Shown here piece by piece: positions 45,770-54,432 of a stretch of DNA of 64,000 bases. Numbering within the stretch: the first letter of the stretch is position 1; each line of letters opens with the position of its first letter. The stretch is taken from NCBI RefSeq assembly GCF_023501975.1, contig NZ_JAMFLH010000005.1:1-64000 (forward strand), in the 5' to 3' direction. Made by a program: the position numbers and the translations under genes. Below the pieces are notes generated by a model. That model did no database searches. It was not told the origin of the DNA and worked only from the letters and a program-made list of their open reading frames with translations. Origin of the DNA: Altererythrobacter sp. KTW20L. Its GTDB lineage: Bacteria > Pseudomonadota > Alphaproteobacteria > Sphingomonadales > Sphingomonadaceae.

Positions 45770-46374
45770 TGGCCGCCCCGCTCGACAATCACGCGCTCGA
45801 CCAGTTGTTCCGCGAAGCGCAGACCCATCAGTGGTTCGATGGCCGTCCGGTCAGTGTGGAGCAGATCCATGCCATCTGGGACCTGTTGAAGATGGGTCCC
45901 ACCTCGATGAACCAGCAGCCGGTGCGGATCGTCTGGTGCCACAGCCAGGAAGCCAAGGACCGGCTGGCCGCCCATGCCGCCAAGGGCAATGTGGACAAGG
46001 TGAAGAACGCGCCGGTCTGCGCCATCGTGGCAATGGACACCGAATTCCACGAACACATGGCCGAGCTGTTCCCCCATGGCGACGGCAAGGCCGCGTTCGG
46101 CGGGACCGAGCCTGCCCGCGTGGAAGCGCGCCGCACCAGCGCCTTCCGCAACGGCACCTTGCAAGGCGCCTACCTGATCCTGGCGGCGCGCGCGCTGGGC
46201 CTCGATTGCGGGCCGATGTCGGGGTTCAACAATGCCGCGGTCGATGCCGATTTCCTGGCCGACCAGCCGAGCTGGAAAAGCAACTTCATCTGCTCGATCG
46301 GTTATGGTGATCGGGCCAAGGCGCATCCGCGCCTGCCCCGCCCGTCCTTCGACCAGTTCAACCGCCTGCTCTGA
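45769..46374 (+). CDS. Nitroreductase-fold protein, RutE-like malonic semialdehyde reductase
   Basis: A 201-residue flavoprotein. Similarity to RutE runs throughout: WDLLKMGPTSMNQQPVRIVW, the AMDTEFHEHMAELFPHGDGK segment, FRNGTLQGAYLILAARALGL and DCGPMSGFNN. RutE reduces malonic semialdehyde to 3-hydroxypropionate in pyrimidine breakdown, but no other rut genes are present, so a general NAD(P)H:FMN reductase role is equally possible. It is coupled to nfu by overlap and followed by tsaB. Confidence 0.87.
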   Translation: MAAPLDNHALDQLFREAQTHQWFDGRPVSVEQIHAIWDLLKMGPTSMNQQPVRIVWCHSQEAKDRLAAHAAKGNVDKVKNAPVCAIVAMDTEFHEHMAELFPHGDGKAAFGGTEPARVEARRTSAFRNGTLQGAYLILAARALGLDCGPMSGFNNAAVDADFLADQPSWKSNFICSIGYGDRAKAHPRLPRPSFDQFNRLL

Positions 46375-46386
46375 GCACCCGCTTCC

Positions 46387-47013
46387 ATGCGCATTCTCGC
46401 CATCGAAAGCGCGACCGAGGCCTGCTCGGTGGCCCTGTTCGACAATGGCAGCCTGCTCGGGCATTTCCACGAAGTGCTGGGCCGCGGCCATGCCGAACAC
46501 CTTGTCCCGGCGATTGCCGCCCTGCCCGGCAAGGGCCGCGCCGACCGGATAGTCGTCTCGCTTGGTCCCGGCAGCTTCACCGGCGTGCGCATCGGGCTGG
46601 CAGCGGCGCGCGCCCTGGGGCTGGCGTGGACCTGCGAAGTGCTGGGCTATCCCACGCTGGCGCTGGTCGCCACCATGGCCCGCGCCGCGCATCCGGGCGA
46701 GCCCGTTACCGTGTGCATGACCGGAGGGCACGGAGAATGGTTCGTGCAGCCGTTCGGCCCATCGGGCATGCCTGATGGCCCATGGGCATCCGTGACACCG
46801 CAGGCGGCCCTGGCTTCCGATGACAACCGCCTTATCGCGGGTAACAAAGCACGCGAGCTGGCGGAACTGGGGGATGGCAACAAGGTTGCGCTCGACCTGC
46901 TGCCCGATGCGCGCCACGCCCTGTCCCTCCCCCCTGCCCTGTTCACGGCGGACCTTGCGCCGATCTATGGCCGGGCGCCCGATGCGAAATTGCCGGGCGG
47001 ATTGGCGGCGTGA
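46387..47013 (+). CDS. tsaB: tRNA threonylcarbamoyladenosine biosynthesis protein TsaB
   Basis: A 208-residue ASKHA-fold protein. It starts MRILAIESATEACSVALF, then GRGHAEHLVPAIAAL and VSLGPGSFTGVRIGLAAARA, all classical for TsaB. With TsaD and TsaE it forms the t6A37 modification complex. The stop overlaps the GTG start of rimI by four bases (GTGA), a linkage conserved in many bacteria. Confidence 0.94.
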   Translation: MRILAIESATEACSVALFDNGSLLGHFHEVLGRGHAEHLVPAIAALPGKGRADRIVVSLGPGSFTGVRIGLAAARALGLAWTCEVLGYPTLALVATMARAAHPGEPVTVCMTGGHGEWFVQPFGPSGMPDGPWASVTPQAALASDDNRLIAGNKARELAELGDGNKVALDLLPDARHALSLPPALFTADLAPIYGRAPDAKLPGGLAA

Positions 47014-47483
47014 TCGCCGTCCCGTTCGATCCGGTCGATGCCATAATGGCGGTAATGCATGCCGCTTTCGATCCGGCCTATGGCGAGGCATGGAACCGTC
47101 GCCAGATCGGCGATACGCTCGTGCAGGAAACCAGCCATTTCCTTCTGTTCGATGCCGATGGACGCGTGCCTGCCAGCGTGGAACAGACCGCCGGGTTCAC
47201 CCTCAGCCGCAAGGTGCTGGAAGAAGAAGAAGAACTGCTGCTGATCGCTGTCGTCCCGCAGGCGCGCGGGCGCGGAGTAGGCAGCGCTTTGCTGCGGCAG
47301 TTCATCGAAACGGCAACGGCGCGCGGCTCCAACCGGTTGTTTCTGGAAATGCGGGCAGGCAATCCGGCGCAGGCGCTCTACCTGCGGCACGGGTTCGCAC
47401 CGGTCGGTCGGCGGATAAACTACTACCGCACGGGAACCAACGGCCCCTGCGACGCTATTACCTATGCCAGGTCGGCCAGTTAG
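47010..47483 (+). CDS. rimI: RimI-type ribosomal-protein S18 alanine N-acetyltransferase
   Basis: A 157-residue GNAT protein. The acetyl-CoA loop is VVPQARGRGVGSALLRQFIE and the C-terminal NPAQALYLRHGFAPVGRRIN has the N..A..LY..GF pattern of RimI. The GTG start at 47010 lies within the tsaB stop. RimI acetylates the N-terminus of S18 and sometimes other proteins. It is followed by a 160-base gap before mucR that contains a perfect 12-bp palindrome. Confidence 0.9.
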   Translation: MIAVPFDPVDAIMAVMHAAFDPAYGEAWNRRQIGDTLVQETSHFLLFDADGRVPASVEQTAGFTLSRKVLEEEEELLLIAVVPQARGRGVGSALLRQFIETATARGSNRLFLEMRAGNPAQALYLRHGFAPVGRRINYYRTGTNGPCDAITYARSAS

Positions 47484-47494
47484 AGTAAATTTGG

Positions 47495-47506
47495 AGGAAA
47501 TTTCCT
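47495..47506. promoter_or_regulatory. Perfect 12-bp palindrome upstream of mucR
   Basis: AGGAAATTTCCT lies 12 bases after the rimI stop and about 140 bases before the mucR start. MucR proteins are known to regulate their own genes and to prefer AT-rich sites, so it may be an autoregulatory or other operator. The evidence is symmetry and location only. Confidence 0.3.
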
Positions 47507-47645
47507 TCGTTCGTGCTTCTACTGCCCTTGCATTGTGAAATTCGCTGGTGCAGTGCCGTAAACGGTACCGACTCCAACAGCTCTTTGCCGAACGGGTTTG
47601 TGCCCAAAAAACAACGTCGCAGAACAGATTTATTCCGAGGTAACA

Positions 47646-48083
47646 ATGGAAAACCTTCAAAACGACATGAACGAAATGCTGATCACGCTGACAGCGGATA
47701 TCGTTACCGCACATGTCGCCAATAACGATGTCGCCGTGGCCGATGTGGCTTCGCTCATCTCCAACGTACACGCCGCTCTTGCCGCACTGGGCAATGAAGC
47801 GCCCGCGCCAGCCCGGCCCGAACCGGCGGTTTCGATCCGCGCTTCGATCAAGCCGGAATACATCGTTTGCCTCGAAGACGGCAAAAAGATGAAGATGCTC
47901 AAGCGCCACCTGATGACGTCCTATGGCCTTACGCCCGAACAGTATCGCGAGCGTTGGGGCCTGCCGGCCGACTATCCCATGGTCGCGCCCGACTATGCTG
48001 AAAAGCGCCGCGAACTGGCCAAGAAGATCGGCCTCGGCCGCCAGCCGGGCCAGCGCCGTGGACGCCGGAAAAAGGTCGTCTAA
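47646..48083 (+). CDS. mucR: MucR/Ros-family transcriptional regulator
   Basis: A 145-residue protein. The conserved C-terminal part contains IKPEYIVCLEDGKKMKMLKR, HLMTSYGLTPEQYRERWGLP and MVAPDYAEKR. In Ros the zinc site is Cys-Cys-His-His; here the second Cys is Asp (CLED) and the last His position is Ser/Tyr (HLMTSY), so a full zinc site seems absent, as reported for some Mesorhizobium homologues. MucR binds AT-rich DNA as an H-NS-like oligomer through its N-terminal part. GAGG precedes the ATG at 47646. A strong terminator follows. Confidence 0.92.
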   Translation: MENLQNDMNEMLITLTADIVTAHVANNDVAVADVASLISNVHAALAALGNEAPAPARPEPAVSIRASIKPEYIVCLEDGKKMKMLKRHLMTSYGLTPEQYRERWGLPADYPMVAPDYAEKRRELAKKIGLGRQPGQRRGRRKKVV

Positions 48084-48126
48084 GCAATAGACCAGACAGG
48101 GCTTTGGCCCAAGCCGGTTGAAAATG

Positions 48127-48155
48127 CGCCCCGCCCCTTTCATAGTGGCGGGGCG
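48127..48155 (+). terminator. Strong GC hairpin after mucR
   Basis: CGCCCCGCC (48127-48135) pairs with GGCGGGGCG (48147-48155), 9 bp with an 11-base loop, about 45 bases beyond the mucR stop and before fur. The T tract is poor (TGTTG), so termination may be partial. Confidence 0.65.
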
Positions 48156-48197
48156 TGTTGCATAACGACGCCTGAAACAGGGCGCAGGATCAAACTA

Positions 48198-48623
48198 TTG
48201 TCTAACTCCAGGATTGACCTCGAAGCATTGTGTGCCGAACGCGGGCTGCGCATTACCGAGCAGCGCCGCGTGATCGCGCGCGTCTTGTCCGACAGCCAGG
48301 ACCACCCCGATGTGGAAGCGCTGCACGCCCGCGCTGCGGCTATCGATTCCAAGATCTCGATTGCCACGGTCTATCGCACCGTGCGCCTGTTCGAGGAGGC
48401 GGGCATTCTCGACCGGCACGATTTCGGTGATGGCCGCGCGCGCTATGAAGCTGCGCCCGAAGCCCATCACGATCACCTGATCGATGTGGAATCGGGCAAG
48501 GTCCTCGAATTCGTCGATCCCGAACTTGAAGCCCTGCAAAAAGTCATCGCCGAAAAGCTGGGCTACCGGCTGGTCGATCACCGGATGGAGCTGTACGGCG
48601 TCCGCATCGACCGGGAGGACTGA
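48198..48623 (+). CDS. fur: Fur-family metalloregulator
   Basis: A 141-residue protein. The winged helix shows RITEQRRVIARVLSDSQDHP and ISIATVYRTVRLFEEAGILD. The metal/dimer part has the His-rich EAHHDHLIDVESGKVLEFVD and LGYRLVDHRMELYGVR. The CxxC structural zinc sites of E. coli Fur are absent (a single Cys), as in alphaproteobacterial Fur/Mur. The TTG start at 48198 is chosen because AGGA precedes it at eight bases. The order fur - plsC - miaB - phoH is conserved in relatives. It may act at the Fur-like box at 27.28 kb. Confidence 0.9.
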   Translation: MSNSRIDLEALCAERGLRITEQRRVIARVLSDSQDHPDVEALHARAAAIDSKISIATVYRTVRLFEEAGILDRHDFGDGRARYEAAPEAHHDHLIDVESGKVLEFVDPELEALQKVIAEKLGYRLVDHRMELYGVRIDRED

Positions 48624-48630
48624 GCAGCAG

Positions 48631-49386
48631 GTGTCGGGCGATCGGCTCGGCTGGCGCTGGCTGCTCGTCTATGGGCGGGTGTCCCTGTGGGTGCTGCTGT
48701 TTGCGCTGGTCATTGTCCCCCACCTGTTACTGAGCCTGCTGGGCCGGCGCGACCTGTTGCCGCCCCTGTTTCTGGGCGCACTGGCCCGCATTGCCGGGGT
48801 CCGCACGCGCGTGGTGGGCAAGCCGCTGCCCCATGCCCTGTTGCTGGGCAATCACCTGAGCTGGATCGACGTGCTGGTGCTGGCAGGCGCCAGCCGCACC
48901 GCCTTTGTCGCCCATGCCGGGCTGTCGGACCACCTGGCGCTCGAATGGCTGTGCCTGCAGAACGACACGCTGTTCGTCACCCGCGACCAGCGCGGGACCG
49001 TGGCGGCGCAAGTGGGCATGGTGGTGGAACGGCTGGGCAGGCGGCGGCTGACGATCTTTCCCGAGGCAACCACCGGCGATGGCCGCACCCTGCTGCCCTT
49101 CCGCTCCAGCCTGCTGAGCGCGGTGGAGCGCCTGCCGCACGATATCACCGTCCAGCCCTTCGCGCTCGATTTCGAGGATGCGAAGGCCATTGCCTGGGTA
49201 GGCGATGAGCCGGGCCTGACCAATTTCCGCAAGATCATGGCCCGCACCAAGCCGATCCTGCTGACGATCCGCTTCCTCGAACCGCTGAACGGCGCGGAGC
49301 TGACCAATCGCAAGACGATGGCGGCGGCGGCCCAAGGCCGCATCGCCGCCGCGCTGGGTCTGGAAATCAGTGCGCCGCTGGCGTAA
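48631..49386 (+). CDS. 1-acyl-sn-glycerol-3-phosphate acyltransferase (PlsC-like)
   Basis: A 251-residue membrane-associated acyltransferase. An N-terminal hydrophobic helix (VSLWVLLFALVIVPHLLLSL) precedes the HX4D motif in GNHLSWIDVLVLAG, the substrate motif FPEATTGDG and the downstream VQPFALDF region. It acylates lysophosphatidate in phospholipid synthesis or a similar lipid. The GTG start at 48631 lies eight bases after the fur stop. It is followed by miaB. Confidence 0.88.
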   Translation: MSGDRLGWRWLLVYGRVSLWVLLFALVIVPHLLLSLLGRRDLLPPLFLGALARIAGVRTRVVGKPLPHALLLGNHLSWIDVLVLAGASRTAFVAHAGLSDHLALEWLCLQNDTLFVTRDQRGTVAAQVGMVVERLGRRRLTIFPEATTGDGRTLLPFRSSLLSAVERLPHDITVQPFALDFEDAKAIAWVGDEPGLTNFRKIMARTKPILLTIRFLEPLNGAELTNRKTMAAAAQGRIAAALGLEISAPLA

Positions 49387-49398
49387 GGGGCGCGCTCC

Positions 49399-50742
49399 AT
49401 GACGAACCCCGCTTCCCCCAAGACCTACAGGGTCAAGAGCTTCGGCTGCCAGATGAACGTCTATGATGGCGAGCGCATGGCCGAACTGCTGGCCCAGCAG
49501 GGCATCGCCCCTGCGCCCGAAGGCGAGGAGGCGGACCTGGTGGTGCTCAACACCTGCCACATCCGCGAGAAGGCGGCTGAGAAGGTCTATTCCGACATCG
49601 GCCGGCTGGTGAAGGCGGGCCGCGCGGCGGGCAGGGAACCGATGATCGCGGTGGCCGGCTGCGTCGCCCAGGCCGAGGGCGAGGAGATCATGGCGCGGGC
49701 TCCTTCCGTGTCGATGGTCGTCGGCCCGCAGGCCTATCACCGCCTGCCCGACATGATCGAACGCGCCAGCCGGGGCGAGCACGCAACCGATACCGATATG
49801 CCCGAGGACGCCAAGTTTGCCGCCCTGCCCAAGCGGCGCAAGGTGGGCCCGAGCGCCTTCCTCACCATCCAGGAAGGGTGCGACAAGTTCTGTACCTATT
49901 GCGTGGTACCCTATACCCGAGGCGCGGAAATATCGCGTCCATTCAGCGATTTGCTGCGCGAAGCGGAGACACTGGTTGCAGCAGGCGCGGTCGAGATCAC
50001 GCTGCTGGGGCAGAACGTCAACGCCTGGACCGGGACCGACGATGCAGGCCGGGACATCGGGTTCGACGGGCTGGTGAAAGCCGTTGCCAAACTGCCCGAA
50101 TTGCAGCGCATCCGCTATACCACCAGCCACCCGATGGACGTGACCGATGGCATGATTGCCATGCATGGCGAGGTCGACAAGCTGATGCCCTACCTCCACC
50201 TGCCGGTGCAGAGCGGGTCCAACCGGGTGCTCAAAGCCATGAACCGGAGCCACGATGCGGCAGGCTATCTCAAGCTGCTCGACCGCTTCCGCGCCGTGCG
50301 GCCCGATCTTGCTCTGTCGGGCGATTTCATCGTCGGCTTCCCGGGCGAGACCGAGGCAGAATTTGCCGAGACCCTGGCGCTGGTGGACGCAGTGAAATAT
50401 GCCGCCGCCTTCAGCTTCAAGTACAGCCCCCGCCCCGGCACCCCTGCCGCATCGATGGACGGACAGGTGGCGCAGGAAGTGATGGAAGACCGCCTCGCCC
50501 GCCTGCAGGCCTCGCTCAACCGCGACCAGCTCGCCTTCAACCAGGCCACCGTGGGCCGCACCTGCGAGGTGCTGGTGGAACGCAAGGGCAAGCTGCCCGG
50601 CCAGTGGCTCGGCAAGTCGCCCTGGCTTCAATCGGTGTGGTTCGCAGGCGATGTGGTGATCGGCGACATTGTGCGGGTGGAACTGGCCGAGGCAGGTCCG
50701 AACTCGCTCGAAGGACGGCTGCTGGAACGCGCGACAGCCTGA
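49399..50742 (+). CDS. miaB: tRNA-2-methylthio-N6-dimethylallyladenosine synthase MiaB
   Basis: A 447-residue radical-SAM methylthiotransferase. The N-terminal UPF0004 domain has its three cluster cysteines in SFGCQMNVYD, VLNTCHIREKA and AVAGCVAQAEG. The radical-SAM motif is EGCDKFCTYCVVPYTRG. A C-terminal TRAM domain ends the protein. It converts i6A37 to ms2i6A37 in tRNAs reading UNN codons. It needs Fe-S clusters, which fits the Nfu gene a few kilobases upstream. It is separated from plsC by 12 bases and belongs to the miaB - phoH - ybeY - corC series. Confidence 0.96.
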   Translation: MTNPASPKTYRVKSFGCQMNVYDGERMAELLAQQGIAPAPEGEEADLVVLNTCHIREKAAEKVYSDIGRLVKAGRAAGREPMIAVAGCVAQAEGEEIMARAPSVSMVVGPQAYHRLPDMIERASRGEHATDTDMPEDAKFAALPKRRKVGPSAFLTIQEGCDKFCTYCVVPYTRGAEISRPFSDLLREAETLVAAGAVEITLLGQNVNAWTGTDDAGRDIGFDGLVKAVAKLPELQRIRYTTSHPMDVTDGMIAMHGEVDKLMPYLHLPVQSGSNRVLKAMNRSHDAAGYLKLLDRFRAVRPDLALSGDFIVGFPGETEAEFAETLALVDAVKYAAAFSFKYSPRPGTPAASMDGQVAQEVMEDRLARLQASLNRDQLAFNQATVGRTCEVLVERKGKLPGQWLGKSPWLQSVWFAGDVVIGDIVRVELAEAGPNSLEGRLLERATA

Positions 50743-50853
50743 ACGGCCGTTTGTGGCAAACGGGTTACTTTCCACCGCAGACTGCGCCAAGCCATCTTGC
50801 CAGCGGGCGGGTGCGGCCTACCTTGGTGTCACCTGACCACCCGAAAGGAATCG

Positions 50854-51900
50854 ATGGCCCGCAAGACTCCCAGCGCCGACAGGACGAGCGCCTTCGTCCA
50901 TCCCGAAGACCGCCGCGATCATGCGCGTCGCGCCAGGGTGGAGGTGGAGTTCGAGGAGCAGACGATGCTCGGCGCACTGTTCGGTGAATTCGACGCCAAC
51001 CTGGTGCTGCTGGAGAACCGGCTAGGCGTTTATATCGGAGCGCGCGGCAACCGGCTGGTGATCGAAGGGGCAGAGGATGACGTCGCCCGGGCCCGCGAAG
51101 TCCTGCAGAAGCTGCACCAGCGGCTGCAAACCGGGCAGGAAGTGGACAGCGGCCTGATCGAATCGCTGATCACCATGACCAACGAACCGGTGTTCGATGG
51201 CATCATCCCCGAAGGCAGCGCCGCCCTGCCTCCGATCATGATCCGCACCCGCAAGAAGACCATCGCCCCGCGCACCGCGATGCAGGCCGATTACATGCGC
51301 CAGCTTGCCAGCCGCGAGATGATCTTTGCGCTTGGTCCGGCAGGCACCGGCAAGACCTACCTCGCCGTGGCCCAGGCGGTCAGCCAGCTCATCACCGGCA
51401 GCGTGCAGCGGCTGATCCTCAGCCGTCCGGCGGTGGAGGCGGGCGAGAAGCTGGGCTTCCTGCCGGGTGACATGAAGGAGAAGGTCGATCCCTATCTCCG
51501 TCCGCTGTATGATGCCTTGTTCGACTGCATGCCGCCCGAACAGGTGGAACGGCGGCTGGCTTCGGGCGAAATCGAGATCGCGCCCATCGCCTTCATGCGC
51601 GGCCGCACCCTGGCCGATGCCTTCGTGATCCTGGACGAGGCGCAGAACACCACGCGCGAGCAGATGAAGATGTTCCTCACCCGCTTCGGCCAGAACAGCC
51701 GCATGGTGATCTGCGGCGATCCCAAGCAGGTCGACATCCCCGGCGGCGTAGGCATGAGCGGCCTCGCCGATGCGGTGGCCCGGCTTGAAGGCGTCGAAGG
51801 CATCGGCGTGACCCGCTTCACCGTGGCCGACGTGGTCCGCCACCCGATCGTGGGGCGCATCGTGGAGGCTTATGAAGGCGAAGGGCGGGCTATACCCTGA
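50854..51900 (+). CDS. phoH: PhoH-like ATPase
   Basis: A 348-residue protein. A KH-like N-terminal part ([20 protein letters not shown] then [14 protein letters not shown]) is followed by the PhoH ATPase with Walker [14 protein letters not shown] and Walker [20 protein letters not shown]. PhoH proteins are implicated in RNA metabolism next to YbeY, which follows 27 bases downstream. The ATG at 50854 follows AAGGA. Confidence 0.95.
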   Translation: MARKTPSADRTSAFVHPEDRRDHARRARVEVEFEEQTMLGALFGEFDANLVLLENRLGVYIGARGNRLVIEGAEDDVARAREVLQKLHQRLQTGQEVDSGLIESLITMTNEPVFDGIIPEGSAALPPIMIRTRKKTIAPRTAMQADYMRQLASREMIFALGPAGTGKTYLAVAQAVSQLITGSVQRLILSRPAVEAGEKLGFLPGDMKEKVDPYLRPLYDALFDCMPPEQVERRLASGEIEIAPIAFMRGRTLADAFVILDEAQNTTREQMKMFLTRFGQNSRMVICGDPKQVDIPGGVGMSGLADAVARLEGVEGIGVTRFTVADVVRHPIVGRIVEAYEGEGRAIP

Positions 51901-51926
51901 GCCTGTTTCACGGCTAGGGGCCGCTG

Positions 51927-52415
51927 ATGAACCTCGACATCGCCATCGAAAGCCCCTGGCCCGACAGCTTCGACTGGGAGGCGCTGGCGGCTCGTGCTGC
52001 CACTGCCGCTGCGCAAGTTGTGACCGAACTGGCCAATGGGCGCCTCGAAGCCAGCCTGCTGTTTACCAGCGACGCCGAAATCCACGCGCTCAACCGCGAA
52101 TGGCGGGACCGCGACAAGCCGACCAACGTGCTGTCGTTCCCCATGCTCGAACGCGACGAGCTGCTATGCCTGGCCACCGATGGCCCGCCCGAAATGCTGG
52201 GCGACATTGCGCTGGCCCATCAAACCTGCGCCCGTGAAGCGGCGGAAAAGGGCGTGTCGCTGGAACACCACGCCGCCCACCTGATCGTCCACGGACTGCT
52301 CCACCTGGCCGGGCACGACCACGAGATATCCCCCGCCGATGCCGAGGCGATGGAGGCGCTGGAAGTAAAGGCGCTTGCGCTGATGGGGGTACAGGACCCA
52401 TATGGCGACGATTGA
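51927..52415 (+). CDS. ybeY: Endoribonuclease YbeY (16S rRNA maturation)
   Basis: A 162-residue metalloprotein. The zinc motif H-x3-H-x5-H is seen in LIVHGLLHLAGHDHE; RDKPTNVLSFPM is the second family motif. It takes part in 16S rRNA 3' end maturation and ribosome quality control. It lies between phoH and corC as in most proteobacteria. Confidence 0.95.
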   Translation: MNLDIAIESPWPDSFDWEALAARAATAAAQVVTELANGRLEASLLFTSDAEIHALNREWRDRDKPTNVLSFPMLERDELLCLATDGPPEMLGDIALAHQTCAREAAEKGVSLEHHAAHLIVHGLLHLAGHDHEISPADAEAMEALEVKALALMGVQDPYGDD

Positions 52416-52438
52416 CAACATGAGGAATCACAAGGGCG

Positions 52439-53386
52439 ATGCCCGACAATAGCAGAAGTGACGACACCCAACCGGGAGACGCGGACAGTAGCAGCAATGG
52501 TGGCGGCCTGTGGAGCGCCATCCGGTCGCTGTTCGAGGAAAACGAAGGCCCGTCCCTGCGCGAGCAGCTGGAAGAGGCAATCGACGAGCACGAGGACGAG
52601 AAGGCATCGGGTGACAAGCCCGAGAAGAAATCGCCCGGCGACCTGTCCTCTGCCGAACTCACCATGCTCAGGAACCTGCTCCATTTCAGCGAGCATGACG
52701 CCGACGACATCGCCGTGCCGCGCGGACAGATCATTGCCATCGATGCCTCGTCGAGCTGGGACGATCTGGTCGCGCTGTTTGCCGAACATGGCCACTCGCG
52801 CATCCCGGTCTATCGTGACCAGCTCGATGATGTGATCGGCATGATGCACATCAAGGATGTCTTCGGCTTCCTGGCCGAGAAGCGCGATCCACCGGCCGAC
52901 TGGACCACGCTGATGCGCCAGCCGCTCTATGTGCCGCAGGCACGCGGGGCGCTGGACGTGCTGGCCGACATGCGCGCCCGCAAGACCCACCTGGCCATCG
53001 TGCTCGACGAATTTTCCGGCACCGACGGCCTCATCACCATCGAGGACCTGGTCGAGGAAATCGTCGGCGATATCGAGGACGAGCACGACGACGATCCGAT
53101 CGAACTGGTGGTGTCGCTGGGCGATGGTATGTGGGATGCCCATGCCCTAGCCGAGCTGGAGGACGTGGCCCGCACCGTGGGCGATCCGCGCATCGCCGAA
53201 GTGGACGAGGCGGTCGATACCCTGGGCGGTCTCGCCTTCGTGCTGGCGGGGCAAGTGCCGCAACCGGGCGCCATGCTGGCTCACCCCAGCGGCTGGACCA
53301 TCGAAGTGGTCGAGGGCGACGAAACCCACGTCACCCGCCTCCGCCTTCATGCACCTGTGGCCGAAGAGTTGCGAAACAGCGGATAA
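52439..53386 (+). CDS. corC: CorC/HlyC-family CBS-domain protein
   Basis: A 315-residue soluble protein. After an acidic N-terminal part, two CBS domains (about 95-215) contain VPRGQIIAIDASSSWDDLVA, HSRIPVYRDQLDDVIGMMHI and the LDEFSGTDGLITIEDLVEEI signature. A CorC_HlyC transporter-associated domain follows (about 225-310). Such proteins are linked to magnesium/cobalt efflux and membrane integrity. It is the last member of the miaB series here. Confidence 0.9.
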   Translation: MPDNSRSDDTQPGDADSSSNGGGLWSAIRSLFEENEGPSLREQLEEAIDEHEDEKASGDKPEKKSPGDLSSAELTMLRNLLHFSEHDADDIAVPRGQIIAIDASSSWDDLVALFAEHGHSRIPVYRDQLDDVIGMMHIKDVFGFLAEKRDPPADWTTLMRQPLYVPQARGALDVLADMRARKTHLAIVLDEFSGTDGLITIEDLVEEIVGDIEDEHDDDPIELVVSLGDGMWDAHALAELEDVARTVGDPRIAEVDEAVDTLGGLAFVLAGQVPQPGAMLAHPSGWTIEVVEGDETHVTRLRLHAPVAEELRNSG

Positions 53387-53467
53387 GTCCGCTTTTCCTC
53401 CATCCTGGTTGCAAGGCTCCTCGACACAAGTTGCATCTTTTGCAATTATGGATTCGACGGGATCACA

Positions 53468-54346
53468 ATGCGTAGACTGCCACCCTTGCGTGCCCTTGAG
53501 GCATTCGTGCGCACCGTGCGGCTGGGTTCCGCGCGCGCGGCGGCGACAGAGCTCGGCCTCAGTCCGTCGGCCCTGTCACGCCGGATCAGCAATCTGGAGG
53601 ATTTCACCGGCAAAAAGCTGTTCTCGCGCTCGGGCCAGGTGATGAAGCTGACCGACGAGGGGCGGACGTTCTACGATGCCGTCAGCCCTCATCTTGAAAC
53701 GCTGGCCGCCGCGGTGGAAGCCCAGTCCGAAAGCCTGCAGACGCTGCGGCTGCGGCTGGGCGTGATGCCCCTGTTCGGCACCCAGCGCCTGTTCCCCAAA
53801 CTGCCCGAACTGCGCCAGTTGCATCCGCGCCTGCACCTCGACATCGATACAGGCCCTCACCTGGAGGACCGGGTGGGTGATACGTTGGACGCGGCGATCG
53901 CGCTGTGTACCACGCCCGACAAGAGCTTCCACGCCGTGCGGCTCGACGAGAACAGCGTCCACGCCATCTGCTCGCGCCCACTGGCGGAAAAGCTCGGGAC
54001 GGTGCCCGACCTGGATTTGCTGGAGAAGCAGACATTCCTGGTCCACACCGACATGGAGCTGAGTTTCGATGCCTGGAAAAAGGCGCTTGGCCTGCAGAAG
54101 CTGCAACCCGTGGCAGTGGACCATTACGATTCGGGCCAGCTGATCCTGGAAGCGGCGGCGCAGGGGCTTGGCATTGCGATCATGCATGACGATCACATGG
54201 TGCGGAACGCCGATCCGCGGATCGTGGGGCTGTATGACCAGAAGATTGCCAGCCCCTATTCCTACTGGTTCCTGTGCAAGCCGGTCGATCTGGACGCGCG
54301 CCCCTTGCGGATTTTCCATGACTGGATCGTCAATGCCGGGCTCTGA
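53468..54346 (+). CDS. LysR-family transcriptional regulator (GcvA-like)
   Basis: A 292-residue regulator. The winged HTH is LPPLRALEAFVRTVRLGSAR followed by AAATELGLSPSALSRRISNL and EDFTGKKLF. A periplasmic-binding-protein-like effector domain fills the rest. The opening resembles GcvA-type LysR proteins. The target is unknown. The next gene on the same strand, a secreted double SnoaL protein, starts 86 bases later and may be controlled by it. Confidence 0.88.
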   Translation: MRRLPPLRALEAFVRTVRLGSARAAATELGLSPSALSRRISNLEDFTGKKLFSRSGQVMKLTDEGRTFYDAVSPHLETLAAAVEAQSESLQTLRLRLGVMPLFGTQRLFPKLPELRQLHPRLHLDIDTGPHLEDRVGDTLDAAIALCTTPDKSFHAVRLDENSVHAICSRPLAEKLGTVPDLDLLEKQTFLVHTDMELSFDAWKKALGLQKLQPVAVDHYDSGQLILEAAAQGLGIAIMHDDHMVRNADPRIVGLYDQKIASPYSYWFLCKPVDLDARPLRIFHDWIVNAGL

Positions 54347-54432
54347 ATCCGGGCTCTTTCCCTAGCCTGCCATGCGAAATTGCGGCACAACTGCTCCCTC
54401 AAGGATTCGCGACAAATCCAAAGGGGAGAAAC

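Noticed and set aside
48727-50790. Minus-strand open frame of 687 codons
   Set aside because: It is antisense to plsC and miaB, both of which have all family motifs. The His/Gln/Gly-rich product has no family resemblance.
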